A stretch of 38,026 nucleotides of DNA, from positions 1-38,026 of the forward strand of contig JBGOTP010000005.1 of assembly GCA_041476545.1 (NCBI GenBank), in the 5' to 3' direction. Source of the stretch: JBGOTP01 sp041476545. Its GTDB lineage: Bacteria > Acidobacteriota > Vicinamibacteria > Vicinamibacterales > CAVVIG01. The notes under the pieces are model-generated. The model saw only the letters and a program-made list of their open reading frames with translations, had not been told where the DNA came from and ran no database searches. A program made the position numbers and the translations under genes. This document shows positions 1-8,350 of the stretch, piece by piece; positions within the stretch are counted from its first letter, which is position 1, and every line of letters begins with the position of its first letter.

Positions 1-1568
1 CCAACTTTCACGGCATGGGATCCGGTGACGTACGACACGTTGAAACGATAGTTGGCGTTGTCCTGGCGCTGCGGCTGAAAGTTGTCGTTGATGACGCTCG
101 CCCCCAGCCCGCCCCATTGGTACGCACCGATAGTGGCACCCGTCGCGAGATCGAGAGCATTTGTGTCGTTGATGGTGACGGCCCCGGGCACAGGCGGATT
201 CCCCGTCTGGCTGGTGAACGACACTTGCTGTCTCAAATACGAGTAGCCCGCCTGGAACAAGAGGCGGTTGGTCGCCGGGAATGTCCAGCTGGCTTGGGTC
301 AGGTACTCCGGTCCGTACACGAAGCTATTTGTGGACTCCGGCGCGGTCGTGCCGCCAATACTCATCCAGCAGGCGCAGGCCGTCTGGTAATTCTCGGAAA
401 AGGTGAACTTGTTCTTCGGCGTCGCCTGCAGGGTGACGCGGCCGCCAAAGTCCTTGTAGTACTGATCGCTGTAGACCAGGCGACTCTGATCCCGATTGAG
501 CTGGTAGAACACGGTGGACTTGTTGAAGTAATTGTTCGCGCCGTACCCCTCGTTGCCCCACTTCCGATTCGCCGAGAAGAACCACGCCCTGTCTTTCACG
601 ATCGGGCCGCCTACGCCGACACCGAAGTCGTACACTTTCCTCATCGAGTTCTGAGTCTGGGGGCTCGTGCAGGACGTCGTTCCGGGTGCCAGCCCGGCGC
701 CAATGCAGGCGCGTTCCAGAAGCGACGACGGTGTGCGGCCCGACGAAAGGCCGGCACTTGTGTAGTTCGCGTTTCCGGTCACGCTGAACCGGTTGCCGCC
801 GTCTTTCGGCACCATGTTGACGTTGGCGCCGCCGGTCTCGGTGTCGGCACCGTTGCCGCTCGTGTCAATCTGCGTCTCTTGGACACCCACGGTGTTGAAT
901 TTGTAGGTCCGCTGCTGTCCGCCGCCGCCGCCGTAGAACACGTTCGTGTTGAACCCGTCGTAGTTCGTTTTCGTGTCGTCGCCGCGGCTGCCATGAATCG
1001 AAATGCCGGTGCTCAACTCGCCCTGGTTGCCGCCGACATCGTTGTGCAGGGTCGAGGTCGTGGCGCCCAGCGTGAGCGTCACCAGCGCCGTCAGATCCTT
1101 CATCCCGGACGGGAGCGCGTTGAGCGTTTCGGCTCGAAGCAGGTTTTGCGTCCTTGGGCTCTGGACGTCCACGACAGGGGCCTGGCCCGTGACGGTGATC
1201 GTCTCGGAGACGCCGCCGACCTTCATATCGGCGTTGGCTGGTGCTGTGTACCCGGCCACGAGCTCGATGCCGTCGCGTGTTACCGTGCCGAAGCCACTCA
1301 GCGTAAACGTCACGGTGTACACGCCCGGTCGCAGATCAAGGAGCTTGTAGTTACCCTGACCGTCTGTCACGGCCACGCGCACCTTCTCGATCAACGCGGG
1401 ACTGGCCGCTTCGACCGTCACACCGGGCAGCACCGCGCCCGTTGTGTCTTTGACTGTTCCGGCGATAGCGCCTCCGACAGTCTGACCATGCGCGATGGCA
1501 GGAACGGCCAGCCACGCGCACATCAATACGCCGAGCAACCCGAGCCACCTTCTCTCGATCATCATCAT
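1..1568 (-). CDS. TonB-dependent receptor with N-terminal carboxypeptidase-regulatory-like domain (3' end cut by window edge)
   Basis: The frame is open from the start codon to the window edge, about 522 residues, so the C-terminal barrel lies outside. Three ATG codons follow one another; the first, ending at 1568, has AGGAG at 1576-1580, seven bases upstream. A signal peptide ends near AHGQ (residues about 20-25). Next comes a CarboxypepD_reg-like beta-sandwich (GTVKDTTGAVLPGVTVEA, then GNYKLLDLRPGVYTVTF), then the plug, with a TVTGQAPVVDVQS box and the ETGGANVNMVPKDGGN stretch usual in Oar-like acidobacterial receptors. Such outer-membrane proteins import substrates or bind oligosaccharides or peptides; the substrate cannot be read here. 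It is transcribed away from the cytochrome gene at 1911, from which it is separated by a 342-bp divergent region. Confidence 0.9.
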   Translation of the reverse strand, partial: MMMIERRWLGLLGVLMCAWLAVPAIAHGQTVGGAIAGTVKDTTGAVLPGVTVEAASPALIEKVRVAVTDGQGNYKLLDLRPGVYTVTFTLSGFGTVTRDGIELVAGYTAPANADMKVGGVSETITVTGQAPVVDVQSPRTQNLLRAETLNALPSGMKDLTALVTLTLGATTSTLHNDVGGNQGELSTGISIHGSRGDDTKTNYDGFNTNVFYGGGGGQQRTYKFNTVGVQETQIDTSGNGADTETGGANVNMVPKDGGNRFSVTGNANYTSAGLSSGRTPSSLLERACIGAGLAPGTTSCTSPQTQNSMRKVYDFGVGVGGPIVKDRAWFFSANRKWGNEGYGANNYFNKSTVFYQLNRDQSRLVYSDQYYKDFGGRVTLQATPKNKFTFSENYQTACACWMSIGGTTAPESTNSFVYGPEYLTQASWTFPATNRLLFQAGYSYLRQQVSFTSQTGNPPVPGAVTINDTNALDLATGATIGAYQWGGLGASVINDNFQPQRQDNANYRFNVSYVTGSHAVKV

Positions 1569-1729
1569 CTGTAGTCTCCTGGGGTGCATTTGGGCGACGG
1601 CGCGCCAAATCACCTCGTCATCCTACTCCGGCTCTCCGCGCGCCGGAAACCAAACCTGGGGCCAACCCTCCCCCCAACGTCCAGTCAATCGCGCCGTATC
1701 TTAGGTCGCAGATTCTCAGTACAGCAAGG

Positions 1730-1757
1730 ACTATATGGGAGGCAATCTGGAAGTCAA
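1730..1757 (-). promoter_or_regulatory. Candidate sigma-70 promoter for the TonB-dependent receptor
   Basis: On the minus strand TTGACT (1752-1757) lies 16 bases before TATAGT (1730-1735); each hexamer matches five of six consensus positions. Transcription would begin near 1723 and give an untranslated leader of about 155 bases. A second TATAGT at 1770-1775 has no good -35 partner. This is pattern evidence only. Confidence 0.5.
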
Positions 1758-1826
1758 TCCCGCGCATGGACTATACGATCCTTCCGCGACCGGCCTAAAT
1801 CCAAGTCTGTGGATCCATGCCGTTAC

Positions 1827-1858
1827 TTGACAACGTTTGCGACGATAGTCGATAAACG
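1827..1858 (+). promoter_or_regulatory. Candidate promoter of the diheme cytochrome gene overlapped by a palindrome
   Basis: A perfect TTGACA (1827-1832) is followed after 18 bases by GATAAA (1851-1856). An interrupted palindrome at 1834-1858, CGTTTgCGAC, gata, GTCGatAAACG, fills the spacer and covers the -10 box. Its position is that expected of a repressor operator, or it could form a leader hairpin. Transcription would start near 1863, about 48 bases before the ATG at 1911. Confidence 0.5.
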
Positions 1859-1910
1859 CTCACGTCGTTTCCGGTCTTATCGAGTATCCGCTGAGAGGTG
1901 GGACACGTCC

Positions 1911-2972
1911 ATGAAGAGAGAATTGCTGGTCGGACTACTACTGATCGTTTGCGCTCAGATGGCTGGGACTGCCCAGGGACAGGCGCCCGCCGCCGGTACG
2001 CCGGGGGATGCGGCCAAGGGTAGACAGCTCTATTCGGGTCAGGCTGGCGGAGCGTACTGCATGCTCTGCCACGGGTCGAACGCCGAAGGCGGGTTGGGGC
2101 CCGACTTGGCAGGAGGGCGCGGTCTGACGTTCGAGCAGTTCACGCGCTCCATCAAGCAGCCCTGGGGCATCATGCCGACCTTCCCGTACCTGGACGATCG
2201 GAAGATTGCGGACCTGTGGGCGTTCGTCCAGAGCGCGCCCAAGACCCCGCAGCCTGGCAAGTGGCGCACCGCGATGCCGCCGGCCGGAGGGCCCGTCGTA
2301 CAGCGGGAATTCATCTCGATGGGCTGTGGCCAGTGTCACGGCGAGGAACTGATTCACCCGCGGCGCGATCTCGGCCGGCAGGGCAACGGCGTCACGTTCG
2401 AGGAGTTCAAGAACATCATCTACAAGACCGCCCCCGCTCAGATGGGAGTCTTTTCTCCCGAGCGCTTCGCGGAGCCGCTCCTCCGCGACATCTTCAAGTT
2501 CATGATGGACGAAGGGCTTCGTGTGCCAGTCTCCGCGACGATCGAGGCGGGGACGGCGGCGGGCACCTACACCTTGACCGTCTGGAACGAAGCCATCGCC
2601 GGGAAAGGCCTCACTGCCAACGACGTGACCATCTCGGTGCCGGTTCCGCCGGGAACGACCGTCGCCAACGCGACGGGCGCCGGTTATCAGGGCGTGAGCC
2701 GGGACGCGACAACAAAGATGGACACGATGGTTTGGAAGGCGCCGCGCTATGCGCCGGCCGAGAAGCAGGTCTATACATTCAAACTGTCTGGAACCGTTCC
2801 CGCGCAAGGTCTCTTCCGTGGAGCGTCCGTAGGGTGGGCGAGCCCGGGCACGACGCGGATTCCCGGGCTGACCATGCGCGACAACAGGGTTCCTGAAAAA
2901 GGCGACGTCATCGTCGCACCAGGACTGGAGTTCATTCTGACGCTCACGCCCGCCAGGCCTCCTGCACAATAG
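1911..2972 (+). CDS. Exported diheme c-type cytochrome with C-terminal beta-rich domain
   Basis: The 353-residue protein starts at ATG 1911, chosen because GAGAGGTGGG lies just upstream and a signal peptide (MKRELLVGLLLIV...) begins there, although the frame stays open further upstream. Two haem motifs are visible, CMLCH (residues 50-54) and CGQCH (139-143), with a possible axial Met in WGIMPT near residue 88. After about residue 190 there is no further haem motif; that part looks like a beta-sandwich of the DUF11/CARDB sort (ISVPVPPGTTVANATG). It should be a periplasmic electron carrier that could take electrons from the PQQ dehydrogenases encoded elsewhere in the window. The partner assignment is inference. 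Confidence 0.88.
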   Translation: MKRELLVGLLLIVCAQMAGTAQGQAPAAGTPGDAAKGRQLYSGQAGGAYCMLCHGSNAEGGLGPDLAGGRGLTFEQFTRSIKQPWGIMPTFPYLDDRKIADLWAFVQSAPKTPQPGKWRTAMPPAGGPVVQREFISMGCGQCHGEELIHPRRDLGRQGNGVTFEEFKNIIYKTAPAQMGVFSPERFAEPLLRDIFKFMMDEGLRVPVSATIEAGTAAGTYTLTVWNEAIAGKGLTANDVTISVPVPPGTTVANATGAGYQGVSRDATTKMDTMVWKAPRYAPAEKQVYTFKLSGTVPAQGLFRGASVGWASPGTTRIPGLTMRDNRVPEKGDVIVAPGLEFILTLTPARPPAQ

Positions 2973-3055
2973 GGCCGGCGGCCTCTTACGTCACACCGAT
3001 CGCCCGTCGCGCGGCCCGATGTTCTCGGGTCGCGCCGCACGGCGAACACGTGACT

Positions 3056-3211
3056 CGAGCGAATGGGACGGCTCGGAGCCGCCGCCGCGATGAACGTGCG
3101 CGGAAAAGCGCGCGCTCCAGCCCGACCTTCCGATCACCGCGCACGTTTTATCCACGCACGCCGATCGCGCGCGTTCTACGCGTCGCGGCTCCGAGCCATC
3201 CCGTCCGCTCG
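3056..3211. repeat. Long imperfect inverted repeat between converging genes
   Basis: The 27-bp arms at 3056-3082 and 3185-3211 are complementary at 24 of 27 positions (core ggctcggagccgc). A second hairpin is nested inside with perfect 11-bp arms, aacgtgcgcgg (3093-3103) and ccgcgcacgtt (3137-3147). It sits in the 263-bp gap between the stops of the cytochrome (+) and ParB-like (-) genes. It may act as a bidirectional terminator or RNA stabiliser, or be a REP/MITE-like element. No T-run follows either arm, so an ordinary intrinsic terminator is not supported. No second copy was recognised in this window. Confidence 0.6.
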
Positions 3212-3235
3212 TGATCCGGCGCACGAGCGCCAAGT

Positions 3236-4081
3236 CTAGTGAGACGAAGTCAGGGCCTCATCACGGGGCTTGATGGTTCCGGCGGCGCGCGCCGCCGGGC
3301 GCTGATTCGCGGCACTCCCCGCGTACTCGCCAATCAGGCGGTTAAGTTGCAGCTGTAACGCATGGAGGAATACTGCCCGTCGCTCGCGGGGCCACTTCTT
3401 CCACTCATCGAGCAGCAGGTGCTCGAGCCGTTGCTTGGCCCGGTCGACCGAGAACGTGCCGGACCCCGCAGCGACTGGCGCACCGGCACCCTGGGCGCCC
3501 TCGGCCGATTTCCTGGCGATGACGCGAAGCGCCTGCTTGACGGAAATCGCGCCCGCGGCAACCTTGGGTAGGAGTCCCGGCGCCTCGCGGGCCACGCGAT
3601 CCACACGCTTGACGGTCGTCCCGGAGACTCCGATCAGCTTGCCAATCGCGTCGGCGGATTCTCTGTGACGGTCCCCGGACCGTAGGAGAGCCTTGTGTCC
3701 TCGAGGCTGCCCTTTCGCCTGTGCCTTGCGAGCCCTCGCACTGGCCCGCTCCGCGTCGATCGGCGCGGCCAATTCGGGGAACTGCTGTGCGGCGAGCTTC
3801 CGAATCGCATATACCTGGTCCTTGGCGAGGTGCCGTCGAACGAGATTTCTCGACTGGGCCTCGAGCCACGGATCGTGCCCATTCCATTCGACGACCAGGC
3901 AGCGAATCCCCAACTCCCGGCACGCCCGGTATCGATGGCGTCCGTCGAGAATCTGACCGCCGTGCACGAGGATCGGCACCTTCACACCGTGCTGACGGAT
4001 GTCTTCCTTCAGCGCGGCGTAGTCAGCCGCAGAGAGCTCTGGAAAGAGCATCGCCACCGGATGTGGTGCGAGCGGTTTCAT
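3236..4081 (-). CDS. Orphan ParB/sulfiredoxin-fold domain protein
   Basis: The 281-residue protein has an N-terminal ParB-type nuclease/CTPase domain (about residues 8-75) with the signature GGQILDGRHRYRACRELG near residues 41-58, where DGRHRY matches the ParB/Srx phosphate-binding box. A Lys/Arg-rich middle and an HTH-like stretch (AIGKLIGVSGTTVKRVDRV) follow. No parA, no second partition gene and no parS-like repeat cluster is adjacent, so a role as DNA-binding regulator or mobile-element accessory is as likely as segregation. The ATG at 4081 was chosen because the domain begins right after it. The frame continues upstream to a TTG at 4210, which would add 43 residues with no recognisable domain. 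Confidence 0.75.
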   Translation of the reverse strand: MKPLAPHPVAMLFPELSAADYAALKEDIRQHGVKVPILVHGGQILDGRHRYRACRELGIRCLVVEWNGHDPWLEAQSRNLVRRHLAKDQVYAIRKLAAQQFPELAAPIDAERASARARKAQAKGQPRGHKALLRSGDRHRESADAIGKLIGVSGTTVKRVDRVAREAPGLLPKVAAGAISVKQALRVIARKSAEGAQGAGAPVAAGSGTFSVDRAKQRLEHLLLDEWKKWPRERRAVFLHALQLQLNRLIGEYAGSAANQRPAARAAGTIKPRDEALTSSH

Positions 4082-4416
4082 TGCTCTTAGCGCTGGGGCC
4101 TGATCTCGGCCACTCGCATTGACGGTGCCCACGGGGTGATTCTTCGGAACGCGAACAGCAAGCTGTGCTGTCTCGCTCTCGATCTTGAATCTTACGAGCA
4201 GAAGCGCCAAAGATGTTGTCGAATTCAGCCTGAGAAACGCTATTTGGAAGGACGTTATTCTTCGGCCGACCGTTTTCTGTGAAGTTTATTCCTGAGTCAA
4301 TGCTATTCGTAGTTGAAATTGGGTAACGACTCTTTACGCCCGCCGACCTCTTCATGCCTTGCAGCTGCCGCTTGAGGGCCTCTCGGCACTCACTTCTCAT
4401 TCCTCGCTAAGCCCCT
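4082..4416. other. Gap of lower GC upstream of the ParB-like gene
   Basis: About 335 bp separate the ParB-like start from the PQQ dehydrogenase stop. The part at about 4215-4345 is clearly poorer in G and C than its surroundings. On the minus strand a frame from ATG 4400 reads into it (RYPISTTNSIDSGINF, then NNVLPNSVSQAEFDNIFG), ending inside the ParB-like gene in a different frame. I recognise no domain. It may be a decayed gene end or an untranslated leader; nothing firmer can be said. Confidence 0.35.
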
Positions 4417-6465
4417 TCAGCGTGTCGAACCGGGAAGGGCGAACGCGATCAACTCGCAGTCCTCGCCGCCGCCGGTGGCGACGACCACGTACTGTTTTCC
4501 CGCGTGCATGTACGTCATCGGCGCGGATGCTGAGACGTTGGATTGATCCGCCATCTTGATGACGTGCACGAGGCTGCCGCTGCTCTTGTCGAAAACGTAA
4601 ATCAGCTTCTGAGAGGCATCGGGATCGACGAACCGGGACCACGAAGTCGGTTGCGGCTGGCCGTACACGAACAAGTTGGTGACCGCGACAAAGAGCAGCG
4701 TCTTGGTCACGAGCGGCGACGCGCCCAGGATCGGATCTCCGAGTGGCGGCAGATCGAGACCCTTCAACAGCGGGTGACTGCGAGGACCGTTGCCAAGCGC
4801 CGCCATCCACACGTGCTCGCCTTTGTTCATGTCAATAGCCGTCACACGGGCGTAGGGAGGCTTGAAGATCGGCAGGCCGTCCATGGCAAGCAGACTGGAC
4901 GGATTCACAGCCGGCGGAGTGCCCGCGGCGGGCGGCGCCGGCGGCGCCGCACCCGGTCGAGTCGGCCGCGAGTTCACGATCGGCGTGTCGGGATCGAAGC
5001 CCGGGTACCGTGCGCGTGCAATCCCGTACGTCGTTCTGGACGGCACGTACAAAATCCCCGTCTCGGGATCGAACGCAGCACCACCCCAGTTCGCGCCCCC
5101 GAGAGATCCAGGCACGGTCACCACACCCCGCTCGGTTGGCGCGGCATAGAGCGGACTCGCATCGATCTGCTTCAATTGCGCGAGGGCCCGAGCTTTCAGT
5201 TCCGGCGTGAGATCGATCACATTCTCGGGCACGCCGCCCTGCAGATCGTAGGCGGGCGGCTTGGTCGGGAACGGCTGCGTCGGCGAGGTGTGCTCCAGGT
5301 TCCCGACGTTCGATTGCGGCACGGGTCGCTCGACGATCGGCCACAAGGGCCGACCGGTTCGTCGATCGAACGCGTACGTGAAGTTCTGTTTGCTGATCTG
5401 CATCACGGCCTTGATCCGCTGGCCGTTGACCGTCACCTCCCCGAGCGTCGGATGACTGGGAAAGTCGTAGTCCCACAACCCGTGGTGCACGGCTTGGAAG
5501 TGCCAGACGCGCTTCCCGGTCTTCGCCTGGAGGCACACCAGACTTTCGGCGAAGAGGTTGCTGCCGGGACGATACCCGCCGTAGTAATCGCTCGTCGGCG
5601 TCGACGTCGGAATGTAGACGTAGTCGAGTTCCGGATCGTACGCCATGCCCGCCCACGCGTTCGCGCTGCCGGTGTACTCCGCCGATCCCTCGAGCCACGT
5701 GTCGTAGCCGAACTCCCCTTTGCGCGGCACCGTGTGGAAGACCCAGAGCAGCTTGCCGGTCCGCACGTCGAACGCCTTGATATCGCCCTTGGGCGACGAC
5801 TTGACCGGCGTGTCGGAGATCGAACTGCCCACGACGACGACATCGCCGGCCACGACGCCGCGGCGAGCCGCGAAATTGATCGCCCGGTCAACACCGCCGA
5901 TCCCGTCGGCGAAATCCACACGACCGTTCTGGCCGAAGGCCGGATCGGGTTTACCCGTTTTCGCATCAACGGAGATCACGTAGCTGTCGACGGTGGGAAG
6001 GAACAGGCGTTCCCGCGTGCCGTCGGTCCAATAGGACATGCCGCGAATCGTGAATCCGGTATTGAAGTGGCGCCCGGTCTTGTAGGACTCCGGGTTGTAC
6101 ACCCAGCGCTCTTTGCCGGTCGCCGGATCGAGCGCGGCGACCAGCCCGAGGGGCGTCGCGGTGTAGACCACCCCATTCGCGAAGAGCGGCGTGTCCTCGT
6201 AGCGGGACGCGCGGAGCCGTTGATCCGCCTTCTGAATGCCGATGTCCGCTGACGCCCAGCGCCAGGCGATCTCCAGGCGCTGCACGTTGCCCTTGTCGAT
6301 TTGCGACAGCGGCGAGTACTTCATCCCCGAGGCGTCGCCGGCGTAGTCTCGCCACTCGCCATTCTGCACACCGCGTTGGGCCTGCACCGGCCGCGGCGGC
6401 CCTACGACCACCGTCAGAGCCAAGACAAGACCAACCACGAGACGTACGGGACCGCGAAGCATCAT
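4417..6465 (-). CDS. Exported PQQ-dependent dehydrogenase (glucose/quinate-type quinoprotein family)
   Basis: The 682-residue protein has a signal peptide (residues 1 to about 29, cut near VQAQ) and a full eight-bladed quinoprotein propeller. The start has GGAG about six bases upstream. Family landmarks are WRDYAGDASGMKYSPL at the N terminus, DTPLFANGVVYTATPLG, the HHGLWDYDFPSHPTL block in mid-protein, and the C-terminal SAPMTYMHAGKQYVVVATGG. Members oxidise sugars or alcohols in the periplasm and pass electrons to quinone or cytochrome c. There is no membrane anchor domain of the Gcd type and no fused cytochrome, so it is probably soluble and uses a separate acceptor. The substrate is unknown. 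It is co-transcribed with the NHL protein 12 bases upstream. Confidence 0.88.
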   Translation of the reverse strand: MMLRGPVRLVVGLVLALTVVVGPPRPVQAQRGVQNGEWRDYAGDASGMKYSPLSQIDKGNVQRLEIAWRWASADIGIQKADQRLRASRYEDTPLFANGVVYTATPLGLVAALDPATGKERWVYNPESYKTGRHFNTGFTIRGMSYWTDGTRERLFLPTVDSYVISVDAKTGKPDPAFGQNGRVDFADGIGGVDRAINFAARRGVVAGDVVVVGSSISDTPVKSSPKGDIKAFDVRTGKLLWVFHTVPRKGEFGYDTWLEGSAEYTGSANAWAGMAYDPELDYVYIPTSTPTSDYYGGYRPGSNLFAESLVCLQAKTGKRVWHFQAVHHGLWDYDFPSHPTLGEVTVNGQRIKAVMQISKQNFTYAFDRRTGRPLWPIVERPVPQSNVGNLEHTSPTQPFPTKPPAYDLQGGVPENVIDLTPELKARALAQLKQIDASPLYAAPTERGVVTVPGSLGGANWGGAAFDPETGILYVPSRTTYGIARARYPGFDPDTPIVNSRPTRPGAAPPAPPAAGTPPAVNPSSLLAMDGLPIFKPPYARVTAIDMNKGEHVWMAALGNGPRSHPLLKGLDLPPLGDPILGASPLVTKTLLFVAVTNLFVYGQPQPTSWSRFVDPDASQKLIYVFDKSSGSLVHVIKMADQSNVSASAPMTYMHAGKQYVVVATGGGEDCELIAFALPGSTR

Positions 6466-6477
6466 GGTGTTCTCCGA

Positions 6478-7686
6478 TCAGCGCGTGGATGCCGGGGCGA
6501 GGCCTTTGTACAGGAACCGCTGCACGCGCTTCCCCTCGGTGCTCTCGGTCACGTAGATGTTCCCCCTGCTGTCGGTCGCCATGTTGTGGGGCGTCGTGAA
6601 GCAGCCCGCGAAATGCCCGCCGCAGCCAAAGTTCCCGAGGATGTGCAGATCCGCGCGCCGCAGAATCCAGACTTTGTCGCTTCGGCCATCCAACATGTAC
6701 AGGAAACGTTGCTCCTTGTCGGCGGAAAACGAGACATCGAACGCCGAGCCCTGGGGCGTCTGGGGCGCGACGAACACTTCATTCACGTACGTGCCGTCGG
6801 TCTTGAACACCTGGATGCGGCAGTTGCCTCGATCGGTCACGTACACGAGACCATCGTTGCTGATGCCGAGCCCATGGGGCGTATTGAACTGCTGCGGCGG
6901 AGGGCCGCCTGGCACGTACCGCTCTCGCGCCGCATCGTCTGGCTTCTTGCCGTACGCCCCCCAATGGCGCTTGTAGACTCCGGTGTCGGCGTCGAAGACA
7001 ATCACGCGCCGATTGGTATAGCCGTCGGCGACAAACACCTCGTTGGTCGGCGCGTACACGGCGACGCCTGTCGGCTTACCAAGAGTGGTTGTGTCATTGC
7101 TCCCGCCGCCCTTGCCAACCTTGCCCACCGTCAACAGGTACTTGCCGTCCATCGTGAACTTCAAGATATGGCCGTCGCTGCCGGCGCCGGCGTTGTTGCC
7201 GATCCAGACGTTCTTCTTGTAGTCCACGTAAATCGTGTGCTCGCCGTTCCACGAGGCCGTGAGACTGTTGCTCGGCGCGTGCATGTCGGCGGGCGCATGT
7301 TCGGGCCATTGATAGCCCGCTGCTGGGCCACCCCACGACCGCAAGACGTTACCCGCCTTGTCGAACTCGATCACGGGCGGAGCCATCCGACAACACAACG
7401 CGGTCGCCGGCTTGTGTTCGAGACCGTCTTCGTAGTTGTGCAACAGCGTGTGCGGACGCTGCACGATCCAGACGTGCTCCTGGTCGTCGACGTCGACGCC
7501 CGTGACGTTGCCAAGCGCCCAATCGTTCGGCAGCGGCATCTTCGGCCAGGTCGGATCGAATTCGAACACCGGCATCCGATCCGCTTTATCGCGCTGCGCG
7601 GCGCTCACGGCGACCCGCTGATGCCACATCGTTCCGGCGACCAACGCGACTGCGACTGTTGTCGCCACTATGTGCAACGATTTCAT
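6478..7686 (-). CDS. Exported NHL-repeat beta-propeller protein
   Basis: The 402-residue protein has a signal sequence (MKSLHIVATTVAVALVAG) followed by a six-bladed NHL/peptidylglycine-lyase-like propeller. Blade motifs recur: GNVTGVDVDDQEHVWIVQRP, GKPTGVAVYAPTNEVFVADGY, NTPHGLGISNDGLVYVTD and TTPHNMATDSRGNIYVTES. The ATG at 7686 was preferred over a GTG at 7704 because GGAGAG lies six bases before it. It is the first gene of a two-gene operon with the PQQ dehydrogenase. The product is probably a periplasmic binding or lyase-like propeller; a catalytic role cannot be read from the motifs. It is transcribed divergently from the cytochrome at 7815. Confidence 0.82.
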   Translation of the reverse strand: MKSLHIVATTVAVALVAGTMWHQRVAVSAAQRDKADRMPVFEFDPTWPKMPLPNDWALGNVTGVDVDDQEHVWIVQRPHTLLHNYEDGLEHKPATALCCRMAPPVIEFDKAGNVLRSWGGPAAGYQWPEHAPADMHAPSNSLTASWNGEHTIYVDYKKNVWIGNNAGAGSDGHILKFTMDGKYLLTVGKVGKGGGSNDTTTLGKPTGVAVYAPTNEVFVADGYTNRRVIVFDADTGVYKRHWGAYGKKPDDAARERYVPGGPPPQQFNTPHGLGISNDGLVYVTDRGNCRIQVFKTDGTYVNEVFVAPQTPQGSAFDVSFSADKEQRFLYMLDGRSDKVWILRRADLHILGNFGCGGHFAGCFTTPHNMATDSRGNIYVTESTEGKRVQRFLYKGLAPASTR

Positions 7687-7772
7687 CGGGACTCTCCACA
7701 TCACAATTCACAGATTAGAACACAATAATCGCGCCCCTCGGTGCCAATCGGCGTCGACGCCGGTCGCGTCGG

Positions 7773-7799
7773 TTGGGGCACCGGCATCACGGGTATAAT
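7773..7799 (+). promoter_or_regulatory. Promoter with perfect TATAAT close to the cytochrome start codon
   Basis: TATAAT at 7794-7799 is a perfect -10 box; a weak -35 (TTGGGG, 7773-7778) lies 15 bases upstream. The start would be near 7806, leaving a leader of about nine bases before ATG 7815. No Shine-Dalgarno sequence is visible, which implies a nearly leaderless mRNA. Confidence 0.5.
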
Positions 7800-7814
7800 T
7801 CCGAGTCGAACATC

Positions 7815-8321
7815 ATGTCGAAGCGACCTCTTCTAACGGCACCACGACCCGCGCGCCTAGCCGTGCCGCTTGTGCTGATGCTCGTGGCCGGCGCCGTTGC
7901 GGCGACTGCCGCACGAGCGGCCGCCGTCACCCGGATCGATCAGGCGGCTGCCGCCTCCGCGTCGCCCAGGAAGACGGTGTGGGATCGCGTGTTCTCCGAG
8001 GCCCAGGCGGGACGCGGCGAAGCGCTGTACAAGAAATCCTGCACGGTGTGTCATCGCGACGATCTGACCGGCAGCGACGGGCCGCCGCTCCGAGGCCTCG
8101 ACTTCTTCATCAGGTGGCGCGAACAGACGGTGGCCGAGATGCTGGACGAAATCCAAGCCACCATGCCCGTGAGCAATCCAGGCAGCCTCGACCCGCAGAC
8201 CTACCTGGACATCGTCAGCTTTCTCTTCAAGTTCAACGGCGTCCCGGTCGGCACGTCCGACCTGCCCGCCAATTCAGACGTGCTCGAAAAAATCGTCGTC
8301 ACCGAGAAACCCGCGAGCTGA
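7815..8321 (+). CDS. Exported monoheme cytochrome c (class I)
   Basis: The 168-residue protein has an N-terminal signal or anchor segment (residues about 15-37, rich in Ala, Val and Leu), then one class I cytochrome domain with CTVCH at residues 76-80 and a likely axial Met in ATMPVS near 117. The frame is open upstream to a TTG at 7773, but the ATG at 7815 fits the hydrophobic leader and the -10 box. It is a periplasmic electron carrier and a reasonable acceptor for the divergent PQQ dehydrogenase operon; that pairing is inference from position. The FmdB-type gene follows after 29 bases and may be co-transcribed. Confidence 0.85.
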   Translation: MSKRPLLTAPRPARLAVPLVLMLVAGAVAATAARAAAVTRIDQAAAASASPRKTVWDRVFSEAQAGRGEALYKKSCTVCHRDDLTGSDGPPLRGLDFFIRWREQTVAEMLDEIQATMPVSNPGSLDPQTYLDIVSFLFKFNGVPVGTSDLPANSDVLEKIVVTEKPAS

Positions 8322-8350
8322 CATCCCGCGGCGGACGGAGACCATTCAGG

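Larger units (their letters stand above)
1569..1910. other. Divergent intergenic region between receptor and cytochrome genes
   Basis: This 342-bp gap holds no convincing gene. It contains a promoter-like pair on each strand, described separately, and two near-identical short boxes, ggactatat (about 1728) and ggactatac (about 1768). Part of each box forms a TATAGT hexamer on the minus strand. It is visibly less GC-rich than its surroundings, as expected for a regulatory gap. Confidence 0.6.

Noticed and set aside
15..1574. Long + strand open frame opposite the receptor gene
   Set aside because: The minus-strand reading gives an unmistakable TonB receptor with signal peptide and ribosome site; the + frame is Arg-rich with no domain.
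4023..4400. A 125-codon minus-strand frame overlapping the ParB-like start
   Set aside because: Its second half is out of frame with the clear ParB domain, and its first half has no recognisable domain, so it was described as a gap rather than a gene.
4543..6252. A 569-codon + strand frame
   Set aside because: It is the antisense of the PQQ dehydrogenase, a common effect of high-GC codon use, and shows no protein-like pattern.
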